Below, one piece after another: positions 17,910 through 26,097 of a DNA stretch of 64,000 bases. Location: contig JADKBS010000019.1 of assembly GCA_016714985.1 (NCBI GenBank), forward strand, positions 62,001-126,000. The letters are read 5' to 3'. The position numbers and the translations under genes are program-made. This stretch comes from Saprospiraceae bacterium. Its GTDB lineage: Bacteria > Bacteroidota > Bacteroidia > Chitinophagales > Saprospiraceae. Position 1 is the stretch's first letter, and each line of letters begins with the position of its first letter. A model generated the notes under the pieces. That model was not told where the DNA came from, ran no database searches, and worked only from the letters and a program-made list of their open reading frames with translations.

Positions 17910-18497
17910 ATGGCGACCTTCGATTTTTGCCATTTGGATGAGAGAGTAGTCAAGTGCAATCCCTTTATTGGTGGGATGCGGCTAACGTATGGCCAATTCC
18001 TAAATGGACTGTCCAACTCGCAGGACTTCCGAGCTGGCTTCAACCAATTCCTTCAATCCGTACCCTTGACAGCCTATTATTGGGAGTGCCCACCCATCGT
18101 TGCTAGCAGTTTGGCACAACCCTTTGAGTTTGTATTGGTCAGTAGTGAAAGTCTTGAAAAAATCAGGGGTAATCCAAGCCCCTTCAAAGCCTATTTCAAG
18201 AAAGGCGAGGCAGTGACAAGTTTCATGAATTTGGGGAATAATGCAAAACTTGTGGTGCCAAAGCCATTGGCCGCAACGCATAACTATGCACATTTAGCGG
18301 CATTTGTTGGGACAGCGCCAGCTTCACAATCCGATGAATTTTGGAAATTGGTTGGCTCCGAAGCCATCGCAGCCATAAACGAAAAGCCTATTTGGCTCAA
18401 CACCGCAGGGCTTGGGGTACATTGGCTGCACGTCAGGCTCGACACCACCCCAAAGTACTATAAGCATAAACCTTATCGAATTTTTGAACTATCATAA
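17910..18497 (+). CDS. DUF6940-like hypothetical protein
   Basis: 195 residues from ATG 17910; the frame is open further upstream, but that part is low-complexity and overlaps the divergent promoter region. Conserved-looking segments are PLTAYYWECPPI, HLAAFVGTAPASQSDEFW and LNTAGLGVHWLHVRLDTTPKYYKHKPY, which I associate with the DUF6940 family. No biochemical role is known. The gene ends 1 base before the SIS gene, so the two are probably cotranscribed. Confidence 0.75.
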   Translation: MATFDFCHLDERVVKCNPFIGGMRLTYGQFLNGLSNSQDFRAGFNQFLQSVPLTAYYWECPPIVASSLAQPFEFVLVSSESLEKIRGNPSPFKAYFKKGEAVTSFMNLGNNAKLVVPKPLAATHNYAHLAAFVGTAPASQSDEFWKLVGSEAIAAINEKPIWLNTAGLGVHWLHVRLDTTPKYYKHKPYRIFELS

Positions 18498-18498
18498 C

Positions 18499-19278
18499 AT
18501 GAACGTCATCCAAACCTACCTCCAAAAATCCCAGCAAATACTCCATGTCGTTGCCCAGCAAGAAGACAAAATCCACCTTGCTGCGCAATGGTTCACGGAG
18601 ACCATCCTCGCCGGGCGCATGGTTCATGTGTTCGGCAGTGGGCACAGCCGCATCATGGTAGAGGAAATGTGGCCGAGGTACGGCTCCTTCCCCGGCTTCA
18701 ATCCCATCGTGGAGCTGTCGCTGACCTTCCACAACCCCGTGGTGGGGGCGAATGGGCAGCGGCAGGCCATGTTCCTCGAAAACGTGCCGGGACTGGCCGG
18801 GCGCATCCTCCGCAATTTCGACCTGAAGCCCGTGGACACGGCGCTGGTCGTCTCGTCCAGCGGCTGCAACGTGGTGCCGATTGAGATGGCCGAGGGGTTT
18901 CAACAAAAAGGGATTAAAGTCGTGGCACTCGTGAGCCAGGCGCACCTCGACGCCAGCACCAGTAAGCGCCCTGATGGCAAGAAGCTCACCGACTTCGCCG
19001 ACCTGGTGCTCGATACAGGTGCCCCCATCGGCGACTCGATGGTCTATGTGCCGGGGCTGGACACGCCCGTGGCGCCCGGCTCTACCGTCGGCGGGGTGCT
19101 GCTCGTCAATTGCATGAAAGCGGAAATTGCGAAGCTGCTAACCGAAGCTGGCCAGCCGCCCAAGGTGCTGACAGCCGGGGCGATTGTTGGCAATCAGCGG
19201 GCGACGGAACTGTTCGAGGCGGCGTATGATGAGCATGCGCACCGGTTGGCGGAACTATTTAAAAATGTTGGAAGTTGA
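18499..19278 (+). CDS. SIS-domain sugar-phosphate binding protein, UPF0309 type
   Basis: 259 residues, ATG 18499, adjacent to the upstream stop. SIS-fold signatures are HVFGSGHSRIMVEEMWPRYG (phosphosugar loop) and LVVSSSGCNVVPIEMAEGF. The layout matches the UPF0309/phosphoheptose-isomerase-like group, which bind phosphorylated aminosugars as isomerases, etherases or regulators. A precise substrate cannot be read from the sequence. The RNA ligase gene follows after 41 bases. Confidence 0.85.
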   Translation: MNVIQTYLQKSQQILHVVAQQEDKIHLAAQWFTETILAGRMVHVFGSGHSRIMVEEMWPRYGSFPGFNPIVELSLTFHNPVVGANGQRQAMFLENVPGLAGRILRNFDLKPVDTALVVSSSGCNVVPIEMAEGFQQKGIKVVALVSQAHLDASTSKRPDGKKLTDFADLVLDTGAPIGDSMVYVPGLDTPVAPGSTVGGVLLVNCMKAEIAKLLTEAGQPPKVLTAGAIVGNQRATELFEAAYDEHAHRLAELFKNVGS

Positions 19279-19319
19279 GTGAGGGTTTTAAAATTTAATA
19301 ATCGTCAAAACCCTTTATC

Positions 19320-20309
19320 ATGCGAAAATTAGCCAGCATACAGCGCATCAAAGCACTCGACCCCATCGAGAACGCCGACGCCATCGAAAAAGCCACCGTA
19401 CTGGGTTGGCAGTTGGTGGTCAAGAAAGGGGAGTTCCAAGTCGGTGAATTATGCGTTTATTGTGAAATTGACAGCCTCATGCCCGATCGTCCGGAGTTTG
19501 ATTTCCTCAAACCAAGGGGAATGCGCATCCGCACGGTTCGGCTTCGTGGGCAAATCTCGCAGGGCATTTGTTTCCCACTCAATATCCTCCGTTTGGGTAT
19601 TGCCATTGAGGAGGATTCCGACGTGACTGAGGCACTTGGCATCGAAAAATATGAGCCGCCCATCCCCGCCGATTTGGCTGGTATTGCCAAGGGGCCTTTC
19701 CCTGGTTTCCTTCAAAAAACAGATGAAACAAGGGTGCAAATCTTGCAAGAGCGGCTCGACGCTTTTGTGGGCGAGCCTTGCTACACCGCCGAAAAATTGG
19801 ACGGCTCATCCGTTACCTATTTTATGAAGAATGGCGAATTCGGCGTCTGTAGCCGGAACCTCAACCTGTTGGAAACGTCTGAGAACACGCTCTGGAAATT
19901 GGCCCGTGCTCACCAAATCGAAGAAAAACTGCGTTCGTTGGGTAGCGATTTTGCACTACAGGGCGAGGTGATTGGGGAAGGAATTCAGTCCAACAAATAC
20001 CAATTGAAAGGGCAGAAGGTCTGCTTTTTCAATGCTTTCGATATAGCCCAATACCGCTACGCCGATTTTGAGGAATTCGTGAAGCTCATGGCTGACTTTG
20101 GCCTTGAGACCGTCCCCATTTTGGATACGGCCTTTCGGTTGGTGAACGATATTGCGGCATTGGTCGAAATGGCTATCGCCCCTTCAGTGCTAAACCCGAA
20201 ATTGCCACGAGAGGGGCTTGTCATCCGCCCCTTGAAGGAAAAGACCGATGCCTTGGGGCGGGTGTCGTTCAAGGCTATCAACCCGGAGTTTTTGCTGAAG
20301 TATGAATGA
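19320..20309 (+). CDS. RNA ligase, DRB0094 (Rnl5-like) family
   Basis: 329 residues, ATG 19320. Nucleotidyltransferase motif I EKLDGSS with the AMP-accepting Lys at residue 159; downstream motifs include FALQGEVIGEGIQ (motif III/IIIa region) and REGLVIRPLKE (motif IV). The N-terminal 120 residues form an OB-like module (ELCVYCEIDSLMP, RTVRLRGQISQGICFPL). Proteins of this Deinococcus DRB0094-type family seal 3'-OH/5'-PO4 RNA ends using ATP, probably in RNA repair. No RNA-end-healing partner is adjacent. Confidence 0.87.
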   Translation: MRKLASIQRIKALDPIENADAIEKATVLGWQLVVKKGEFQVGELCVYCEIDSLMPDRPEFDFLKPRGMRIRTVRLRGQISQGICFPLNILRLGIAIEEDSDVTEALGIEKYEPPIPADLAGIAKGPFPGFLQKTDETRVQILQERLDAFVGEPCYTAEKLDGSSVTYFMKNGEFGVCSRNLNLLETSENTLWKLARAHQIEEKLRSLGSDFALQGEVIGEGIQSNKYQLKGQKVCFFNAFDIAQYRYADFEEFVKLMADFGLETVPILDTAFRLVNDIAALVEMAIAPSVLNPKLPREGLVIRPLKEKTDALGRVSFKAINPEFLLKYE

Positions 20310-20372
20310 TTTTAGCGATGCGGTTGCTTACGGCAACTGCATCGCTAATTTTGTCATGCAAATAATTTTTGC

Positions 20373-20404
20373 TTGGATTCTCCCATGCTTTCGCCTTAGC
20401 TTTG
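20373..20404 (+). promoter_or_regulatory. Predicted promoter of orphan antitoxin gene
   Basis: TTG at 20373-20375 and TAGCTTTG at 20397-20404 with 21 bases between, the same spacing as at fic. Transcription would start just a few bases before ATG 20419. Confidence 0.55.
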
Positions 20405-20418
20405 CAAAAACGAGGTTT

Positions 20419-20670
20419 ATGAAAGACATAGAAATTCAATTGAATCTCATTCAACTCATCATGGAGAACAAGGGCAATTCCTTGTTCTTACAAAAATTAG
20501 CCGATTATGCACACAAGCTGATGGAAGAACAAGATTGGTGGGATGACCTTTCGGAAACGCAGAAAAACTTTGTACACAAAAGCGCACAACAGATAGACGA
20601 GGGTAAGGTTATTTCCAATGCCGTAGTTCGAGAAAATATCAAGCACCAAATCCTTGCCCGATTCTCATGA
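20419..20670 (+). CDS. Orphan antitoxin-like protein
   Basis: 83 residues, ATG 20419. Its centre, DWWDDLSETQKNFVHKSAQQ IDEGKVIS, parallels the antitoxin at 46616-46879 (DFWDELSEAQKRRIELSIKQ MDEGEGIP), so it belongs to the same family of short helical RelE/ParE-partner proteins. An ATGA overlap opens a second frame that ends after 16 codons, so the toxin partner appears to be lost. Confidence 0.7.
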   Translation: MKDIEIQLNLIQLIMENKGNSLFLQKLADYAHKLMEEQDWWDDLSETQKNFVHKSAQQIDEGKVISNAVVRENIKHQILARFS

Positions 20671-20717
20671 ACTTTGCGCTCTCCACGGCCTCCCCAATCT
20701 TAAATCATACGTCTTAA
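20667..20717 (+). pseudogene. Possible remnant of the paired RelE/ParE toxin
   Basis: Starting at the ATGA overlap with the antitoxin, the frame reads MNFALSTASPILNHTS then stop. MNFxLS is a common start for RelE/ParE toxins and the intact pair at 46.3-46.9 kb has the same overlap. The frame runs into the TTAAATCTTATATC repeat, suggesting that the toxin body was replaced by repeat DNA. Evidence is thin. Confidence 0.3.
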
Positions 20718-20741
20718 ATCTTATATCTTAAATCAAACCCC
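20696..20741. repeat. TTAAATCTTATATC low-complexity repeat
   Basis: The segment consists of 7-base words (CTTAAATC, CTTATATC) and resembles the pair near 7790-7933. It separates the antitoxin gene from the MetE-like gene. Confidence 0.5.
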
Positions 20742-20767
20742 ATCAGTCACAACCAACAATCAAAACT

Positions 20768-21787
20768 ATGATACGCACCACCGTCATCGGCTCCTACCCC
20801 TTTCCCTCTTGGCTGGAGTTCGCTTCGCAAAACATGGACAAGTTCGGCAAGGCCGACTTGGAGGAAATCATCGAGGACGCCGTCATCGCTGCCATCCACG
20901 ACCAAGTGGCGGCGGGCTTGGACGTCATCACCGACGGCGAGCAGACCCGCCTCGACTTCAACCTGTCGTTTTATGGCCATATCGAGGGCATCTCGCCCCA
21001 TGCCGATGTGCCCCGCCGCTGGGGGCCGCCTGCCCACGACCAGCGGGGCAAGCACGCCATCACTGGCGAATTGTTGGCCCCCAATGGCCTCGGCGTCGTG
21101 GCGGAGTACCAGCGGCTACAACGATTAGCCCCCGCTGGCCCGACCTTGAAGGCCAGTGTTCCAGGGCCTTACACCCTCAGTGGTCGCCTCACGCCGAATG
21201 CCGACTACCCCGACCGCATGGCCATCACCGAGGCGCTGCTGCCGATGGTGCAGCGGGAGTTGGAGGCGCTCGTTGCCGCAGGCTGCAAGGAAATCACCGT
21301 GGACGAGCCGAGCATGAGCTGCTATGCCCACAAGGAAAACACCCGCCGCTTCGTCGAAATATTCAACCGGACAGTGGAGCCTGTGGTGGGTAAATGCTTT
21401 CTGAGCACCCACCTCTGCTTCGGCAACTACAAGGGCCATGCCGTCGGCAAGCGGATGGTGGCACCCATGCTGCCCGATTTCACCGAGATGAAAGTGGACG
21501 AGGTGCACATCGAAATGGCCAACCGGGAGTTTGCCGAGGTGGAACTGCTCGCCGAGTTTGCGAAGCACATGCACGTGGCCGTGGGCATCGTGGACGTGAA
21601 GAGCTATTATATCGAAACGGTGGACGACATCGTGGAGCGCATCAAGCTATGCCTGAAATACGTGCCCGCCGAGCGGCTCTCCGTCGCACCGGATTGTGGC
21701 CTGAGCCAAACGGCGAGGTGGGCGGCAAGGAAGAAATTGCAGAGCATGGTGGAAGGGGCGAAACGGGTGCGGGAAAAGCTGGTTTGA
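20768..21787 (+). CDS. MetE C-terminal-like methyltransferase
   Basis: 339 residues, ATG 20768. A stand-alone version of the cobalamin-independent methionine synthase catalytic barrel: TTVIGSYPFP start, DGEQTR, PGPYTL, the zinc-site segments THLCFGN, HIEMANRE and APDCGLSQT (His, Cys, Glu and Cys ligands). It would transfer a methyl group to a thiol, as in core-MetE-type enzymes; the donor may be a methylated corrinoid or folate and cannot be told from sequence. It lacks the N-terminal barrel of full MetE (about 750 residues). The promoter for the next operon overlaps its stop codon. Confidence 0.85.
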   Translation: MIRTTVIGSYPFPSWLEFASQNMDKFGKADLEEIIEDAVIAAIHDQVAAGLDVITDGEQTRLDFNLSFYGHIEGISPHADVPRRWGPPAHDQRGKHAITGELLAPNGLGVVAEYQRLQRLAPAGPTLKASVPGPYTLSGRLTPNADYPDRMAITEALLPMVQRELEALVAAGCKEITVDEPSMSCYAHKENTRRFVEIFNRTVEPVVGKCFLSTHLCFGNYKGHAVGKRMVAPMLPDFTEMKVDEVHIEMANREFAEVELLAEFAKHMHVAVGIVDVKSYYIETVDDIVERIKLCLKYVPAERLSVAPDCGLSQTARWAARKKLQSMVEGAKRVREKLV

Positions 21788-21813
21788 CTATTCGGGTTAT
21801 TCAACTATTTTTG
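21784..21813 (+). promoter_or_regulatory. Predicted promoter of xisH-xisI
   Basis: TTG at 21784-21786 and TATTTTTG at 21806-21813, 19 bases apart, upstream of xisH (ATG 21835). Confidence 0.55.
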
Positions 21814-21834
21814 TAAAAACTTAGATGCTCACCT

Positions 21835-22248
21835 ATGGCAAAGGATAAGTACCACGAATTGGTCAAGCACTCTTTGGAGAAAGAGGGCTGGACAATTACA
21901 GATGACCCGCTTTACGTTGATACTCAGAGGAGGAAAGTAAAAATAGACCTTGCTGCCGAGCGTTTGATTGGGGCTGAAAAAGAAGGGGAGAAAATTGCAG
22001 TAGAAATCAAGAGTTTCATCAATTTGTCTCAGGTGTACGACTTTTACAGGGCCTTGGGCCAAACACTGTATTATAGTATGGCGCTGGAGTTTGTGGAATC
22101 TGACAGGGTTCTGTTCCTTGCAATCCCCGATGATACTTATTTTGATTTTTTTTCGGAGCCAATAACCCAAGAAATCATTAAGCGATTTTCAATCCGACTC
22201 ATTGTTTACAGCATTATTGATGAAAAAATTGTCGAATGGAAAAAGTAA
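21835..22248 (+). CDS. xisH: XisH-like nuclease-fold protein
   Basis: 137 residues, ATG 21835. The protein begins MAKDKYHELVKHSLEKEGW and contains KIDLAAERLIGAEK followed by IAVEIKSF, the D...ExK arrangement of PD-(D/E)xK nucleases that is conserved in XisH. XisH and XisI were first described as factors needed for excision of the cyanobacterial fdxN element, but they occur widely without that element, so an excision role here is not implied. It overlaps xisI by 13 bases. Confidence 0.88.
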   Translation: MAKDKYHELVKHSLEKEGWTITDDPLYVDTQRRKVKIDLAAERLIGAEKEGEKIAVEIKSFINLSQVYDFYRALGQTLYYSMALEFVESDRVLFLAIPDDTYFDFFSEPITQEIIKRFSIRLIVYSIIDEKIVEWKK

Positions 22249-22580
22249 AGAAATACCGCCAACTTGTCAGTAAAATCCTTCTCGAGGAATACGAGGATTT
22301 ATTGGAAAACCCAAACAAAGCCATAAAACCCATTTTTATCCAAGATGACAAAAATGGCCATTATCTGCTTTATCTCGATGGTTGGCAAGGCGCCCGCAGG
22401 ATTTACGGCTGCTCCGTCCATGTTGAGGTCAATGAAACTGGCAAAATCTGGTTGCACTTGGACGAAACCGACCTTCAAATAGGTCAGATGCTATTGGACA
22501 ATGGTGTTCCGAAAAAGGACATCGTGCCGGGCTTCATCGCACCTGCGAGGCGGCCTGACACGGAATATGCCATAGCATAA
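22236..22580 (+). CDS. xisI: XisI-like protein
   Basis: 114 residues, ATG 22236 inside the end of xisH. Typical XisI segments are KYRQLVSKILLEEY, YLLYLDGWQGARRIYGCSVH, KIWLHLDETD and PGFIAPARRPDTEYAIA. XisI is the constant partner of XisH; the strict overlap suggests a two-component complex, perhaps toxin-antitoxin-like, which is an inference. Confidence 0.88.
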   Translation: MEKVKKYRQLVSKILLEEYEDLLENPNKAIKPIFIQDDKNGHYLLYLDGWQGARRIYGCSVHVEVNETGKIWLHLDETDLQIGQMLLDNGVPKKDIVPGFIAPARRPDTEYAIA

Positions 22581-22596
22581 AGCACTCACTTCACCC

Positions 22597-23439
22597 ATGA
22601 TTACTCCCTTCCAAAAAGACGAAACCCTCCTCGCCGAAATCCAGAACACCACCACCGATGCCAATAGCTTCGCCTGTTGGTGGCTCGGCCAAAGCGGGTT
22701 TTTGATAAAATGGGCGGGCAAGCACTTGCTGCTCGACCCATACCTATCCGATTCGTTGACGAAGAAATACGCCGCCACGAACAAGCCCCATGTGCGCATG
22801 ACGGAGCTGGTTGTTGACCCCGCCCGCCTCGATTTCGTGGACATCGTCACCTCCAGCCACAACCACACCGACCACCTCGATGGGGAGACGCTGATGCCTT
22901 TGATGCAATCAAATCCGACTTTGAAGATGGTGATACCAGCAGCAAACCGAGCCTTCGTTGCGGAGCGAATAAAATGCGAACAAAACTGGCCCATCGGTTT
23001 GGATGCTTCGCAAAGCGTTGAAGTTCAAGGCTTTAAAATTACCGCCGTGCCTGCTGCCCACGAGGCCATTGACAAGGACGCCCAAGGCCGCTGCCACTAC
23101 CTCGGCTATGTGGTGCAGTTTGGCGACTTCACCATTTACCACAGTGGCGACACGGTTTTGTACCCTGAAATGGCCCCGCTGCTTCGACCGTTCGAGGTGG
23201 ACGTGGCCTTTCTGCCCATCAACGGGCGTGACCCCCTGCGGGGCGTGGCGGGCAACCTCGACTGCGTGGAGGCCGCTGCGCTCGGCAAGGCCATCGGGGC
23301 ACAGTACGTCATTCCCTGCCACTACGATATGTTCGAGTTCAACACGGCGGATGTCCGGGATTTTGAAAAAGAGGCGAAGAAGAAAAAGCAGGGATACAAA
23401 CTGCTCCGCAATGGGGAAGGCGTTCGTTTCCAAATTTGA
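22597..23439 (+). CDS. MBL-fold metal-dependent hydrolase, UlaG-like
   Basis: 280 residues, ATG 22597. Metal ligands are in SHNHTDHLD (His 88, His 90, Asp 92, His 93), AAHE (His 156), YHSGDT (Asp 186) and PCHYDMFE. This pattern and length fit the UlaG/UPF0173 branch of the metallo-beta-lactamase fold (L-ascorbate-6-phosphate lactonase and relatives). The substrate is unknown. It lies 16 bases after xisI and may be cotranscribed, but no functional link is known. Confidence 0.85.
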   Translation: MITPFQKDETLLAEIQNTTTDANSFACWWLGQSGFLIKWAGKHLLLDPYLSDSLTKKYAATNKPHVRMTELVVDPARLDFVDIVTSSHNHTDHLDGETLMPLMQSNPTLKMVIPAANRAFVAERIKCEQNWPIGLDASQSVEVQGFKITAVPAAHEAIDKDAQGRCHYLGYVVQFGDFTIYHSGDTVLYPEMAPLLRPFEVDVAFLPINGRDPLRGVAGNLDCVEAAALGKAIGAQYVIPCHYDMFEFNTADVRDFEKEAKKKKQGYKLLRNGEGVRFQI

Positions 23440-23470
23440 AGCTGACCTGCAATTTCATACCCTTGCCAGC

Positions 23471-23557
23471 CTAAGGAATTAGGGTAATCAGAATCGTCAA
23501 CACGGATCCTGCCACGATGCACCATGCAATCGTTAGAATGGTTTTATAAAATTTCAT
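23471..23557 (-). CDS. Possible 28-residue membrane peptide
   Basis: ATG at 23557 encodes MKFYKTILTIAWCIVAGSVL plus TILITLIP and a TAG stop: a basic N-terminus and a single hydrophobic helix. Such tiny proteins are common but easily missed. There is no other support; it could be chance. Confidence 0.3.
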   Translation of the reverse strand: MKFYKTILTIAWCIVAGSVLTILITLIP

Positions 23558-23653
23558 TGGAAATGAGGAAGGGGAAAGATGAAGGTGGCGCTTTTTTGCA
23601 AAGCACCACCATCCTCGAATGAATGTATGAAGAAGCTAAATGATAGATTACTT

Positions 23654-23786
23654 GTAACTGCTTAGGAGGGTGTGGGAGGAGAGAGAAAAAATGAATTTTT
23701 TTCTCTCTCCTCCCACATTTTAGGGTGATTTTTTGGAGAAAAATTGAAAATTTTTCCCCAAAAATCACCTCCTGCTAAGTAGTTAC
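23654..23786. mobile_element. Miniature element, copy B
   Basis: 133 bp from GTAACTGCTTAGGAGGGTGT to CTGCTAAGTAGTTAC. The two internal hairpins are GTGGGAGGAGAGAGAAAAA with its complement, and GGAGAAAAATTG with TTTTTCCCC. It is flanked by GATTACTT and GGTTACTT (7 of 8 identical). It lies between the 3' ends of the MBL and cytochrome genes. Confidence 0.87.
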
Positions 23787-23900
23787 GGTTACTTTAAAAT
23801 GGTCGGAAGTGGGGTCTGAAGGGATGAAGTCACGCTTCAACTTCAAGTCGCAGTCTGACTTGGGTCGCTTTATCAACCTATTTGGCTCACCACCAAATGG

Positions 23901-24484
23901 TCATAGGGCTGACGGCGGAACCGGGTTCGGAACGGCATTCTTCACCGGAGCAATGGTTTGCAGGTAGGCGAAAATGGATGAAAGGTCTTCGTGCGAAAGG
24001 TTCTTGTAAACAACCCACGGCATAGGCGGCAATAGCGGCCTGGCACCGTCCATGCCCTTTGATTTGCCCTCCCGAATGGCTTTGATGAACTGGGCTTCGG
24101 TCCAGTTGCCGAGGCCCGTGTCGTCTGGCGTCAGGTTGGCGGCAAAGCTGGTGCCCCAAGGCCCTGTTGTGCTGGTGAGGCCCATGCTGAACAGGGCATA
24201 ATCCTTCAAAACGCTTTTGTCGGCAATGGGAGCCAATGGCTGCTCGGCTGGGTGGCCTGACAGTCGGCGGTTCGGGTCAATTTCAGGCCCTCGTTCGGTC
24301 ATGATTTTTGAGAGTGGCAATCGTCGCAACCAATGGCATTGACGAGGTATTTGCCCCGTTCGACTTTCATGGCTGGCGTCAATTTTCCGGTGTAAGTTAT
24401 TGGAGTTGTAGCGCCTTTTTTTGTGTAGCTGCCCAAAAGGAACCCCAAGAGCAGCACAGTGGCAACGATGGAAACTGTTTTCAT
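23901..24484 (-). CDS. Cytochrome c family protein, one base missing
   Basis: Start ATG 24484 with an N-terminal hydrophobic anchor (VSIVATVLLLGFLLGSY). Haem-binding motif CDDCH follows, then the frame breaks in the A5 run (T5 at 24305-24309 on the plus strand): CAC TCT CAA AAA TCA TGA. With one more A it reads HSQKIMTERGPEIDPNRRLS and stays aligned with the intact paralogue at 29941-30543 (DCHSPKVMTEKGPVPDPNRM). The distal part has ANLTPDDTGLGNWT and MPWVVYKNLSHEDL. A mono-haem periplasmic electron carrier is expected. The suspected indel is probably a sequence error, otherwise a recent pseudogene. Confidence 0.8.
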
Positions 24485-24590
24485 GATGGTTATGGCTAAG
24501 GTGAAAAATTGGGTTTTTCGGTCAAAGCGGCGTGAATACCCAATGCAGGGCAGGACGAAAAAGCCCTGCCCGCACAGGTACATTTCACCA

Positions 24591-25064
24591 TTAATCTCTT
24601 TTGTAACCAACTGTGAATGTGTAGGTTAGCCCATCTTGCGTCACCTCATAAGTGGCCTTGAAGTTCTTCCCTTCCAAATTCTCGATGCTCCAGCTTTCCG
24701 TTTCGCCATCGGTGGTTACGGACAGAACCTTCTCGTCGGCGCTCAAAGCCCAGGTGCCGCTGGTGGTCTGTGGGTCGTTCGTTTCACATTTGCTGACGCC
24801 CTCATCGAAGTTGACGGTTCCGTTCGTCTTGAAGATGGTAATGTCATCCTTAATGCAAGCGGGCAACTGGGCGTAAACGTTTGTTACAGGGGTGCCAAAC
24901 CAGTCAATGGCGGGGTCAGAAGTGAGTGCGGTGAGTTTCCAATTGCCGCCAGTAAGGGCGTCGGAGGTGCTCTCCTTGTCCTTGTCTTTTTCGCAACTGG
25001 TCATGCTGAGGATGGCCAATAGGCCGCATACGGCCACAAGGGCCTTGATGGAAATTGTTTTCAT
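24591..25064 (-). CDS. Lipocalin-like lipoprotein
   Basis: 157 residues from ATG 25064. Signal peptide with lipobox LAILSMTSC followed by an acidic linker (EKDKDKESTSD). GGNWKLTALTSDPAID starts a lipocalin-like beta barrel, and GTWALSADEKVLSVTT and YEVTQDGLTYTFTVGY are typical strands of small Bacteroidota lipocalin_4/5-type proteins. Probably surface or periplasmic; ligand unknown. A promoter-like CATCTTTGC and a shared upstream motif lie at 25149-25199. Confidence 0.75.
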   Translation of the reverse strand: MKTISIKALVAVCGLLAILSMTSCEKDKDKESTSDALTGGNWKLTALTSDPAIDWFGTPVTNVYAQLPACIKDDITIFKTNGTVNFDEGVSKCETNDPQTTSGTWALSADEKVLSVTTDGETESWSIENLEGKNFKATYEVTQDGLTYTFTVGYKRD

Positions 25065-25148
25065 TGAGTCGGATGATTTAAATGTTATGAAATGATTTAA
25101 AAGAAAATCGGGTGATTTAATTTTTAAGGCTTGGCTTATTTGATGATG

Positions 25149-25199
25149 CAAAGATGGGGTGGTTGATATTGAAGCTAAAACCGCATATTGATGTGAAAG
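25149..25199 (-). promoter_or_regulatory. Shared promoter motif upstream of lipocalin-like gene
   Basis: On the minus strand, CTTTCACATCAATATGCGGT (motif ends at 25179) is followed 21 bases later by CATCTTTGC (25157-25149). The same arrangement is at 30799-30849, 38025-38076 and partly at 38145-38195. Confidence 0.5.
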
Positions 25200-25275
25200 C
25201 CGGGTATTTACTTGCTATTTCATCACATTTTTGGATGAAGCCAGCCCGAAACTTCCCGAAAATGGGCATTTTAGT

Positions 25276-25479
25276 TTAAGGCATGGCTATTTCTTGTCCA
25301 ATCTGACGGGCCGGTTCCCGATGCTTTAACGAGAGTTTGGTTTCTGAAAAGTCAAGCTCAACGCCCAGTAAGGCAGTCTCGTCAATTATGATTTTTACGT
25401 TTTGCATTTCACAAAAGAATACGGCGATATTTAATGCGATTAAACAAAGTCCAAAACACTTAATGGTGGATTTTTTCAT
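25276..25479 (-). CDS. Small hypothetical protein with N-terminal hydrophobic helix
   Basis: 67 residues from ATG 25479. A basic start and hydrophobic segment (MKKSTIKCFGLCLIALNIAV) are followed by a soluble tail (VKIIIDETALLGVELDFSET). It could be a secreted or membrane-anchored peptide. No homologue is recognised and no clear promoter is seen; a chance ORF is possible. Confidence 0.4.
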   Translation of the reverse strand: MKKSTIKCFGLCLIALNIAVFFCEMQNVKIIIDETALLGVELDFSETKLSLKHREPARQIGQEIAMP

Positions 25480-25512
25480 GGCTGAAAAGGTTTTTAAACT
25501 GATTTTTTTCAA

Positions 25513-26097
25513 GACAAGCGTTTGATGCCGATTCGTTGGGCTTAACCTTATGCCTTATTGTTAAGGGAAGATTAAGGTTATTGATTTAATTGATGAGGCA
25601 AATTTCGCTCGGTTATGACCGCCCCACCAGCGGTTTTTGGATGAATTGACAAAAAACGGTGATGAAGCGACCAGATTAAAACACACAAGACTAAATGGCT
25701 TGGTATTTTGTTACAGGCTGGGTTGACTTTGTCCATTACACCCACCACCTTACGCCCACCCAACAATTGGCACTTGGCGGCCAATCTCCTACATGACGCC
25801 CGTGAAAATGACGCCAAGGTCGCTGCCTTCCAGAAATAGACCCAATCCCCGGGGTAAAAAACAGGCATTTGTGCCAGCATCATTACAATGACCGAAATCG
25901 GGTTGCCCCAACAACCGCAGGTACTTGTCATTAAGTGAAACCTTGGCATCGTTCGGCATGAAGTCAAACGTAATGCATTGGTAACACTGGACGGTTTTTA
26001 TGCTGCGTGAACCGTCATTTTTGCTGCATGGATTGTTGGTTATTAAAAATTTGCCCCAAGCTTTCCATACTGTCAAAAGGAAACGCAATTTTGCGCC
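25513..26097. other. Intergenic region upstream of the sensor kinase
   Basis: 585 bp without a convincing gene. Two overlapping minus-strand ORFs here have implausible compositions. The region presumably holds the promoter of the kinase gene at 26098, but I see no clear TAnnTTTG box at good distance. Confidence 0.4.

Noticed and set aside
21835..22580. Possibility that xisH/xisI mark an excisable element in this window
   Set aside because: No recombinase, attachment-site repeat or interrupted host gene was found around the pair.
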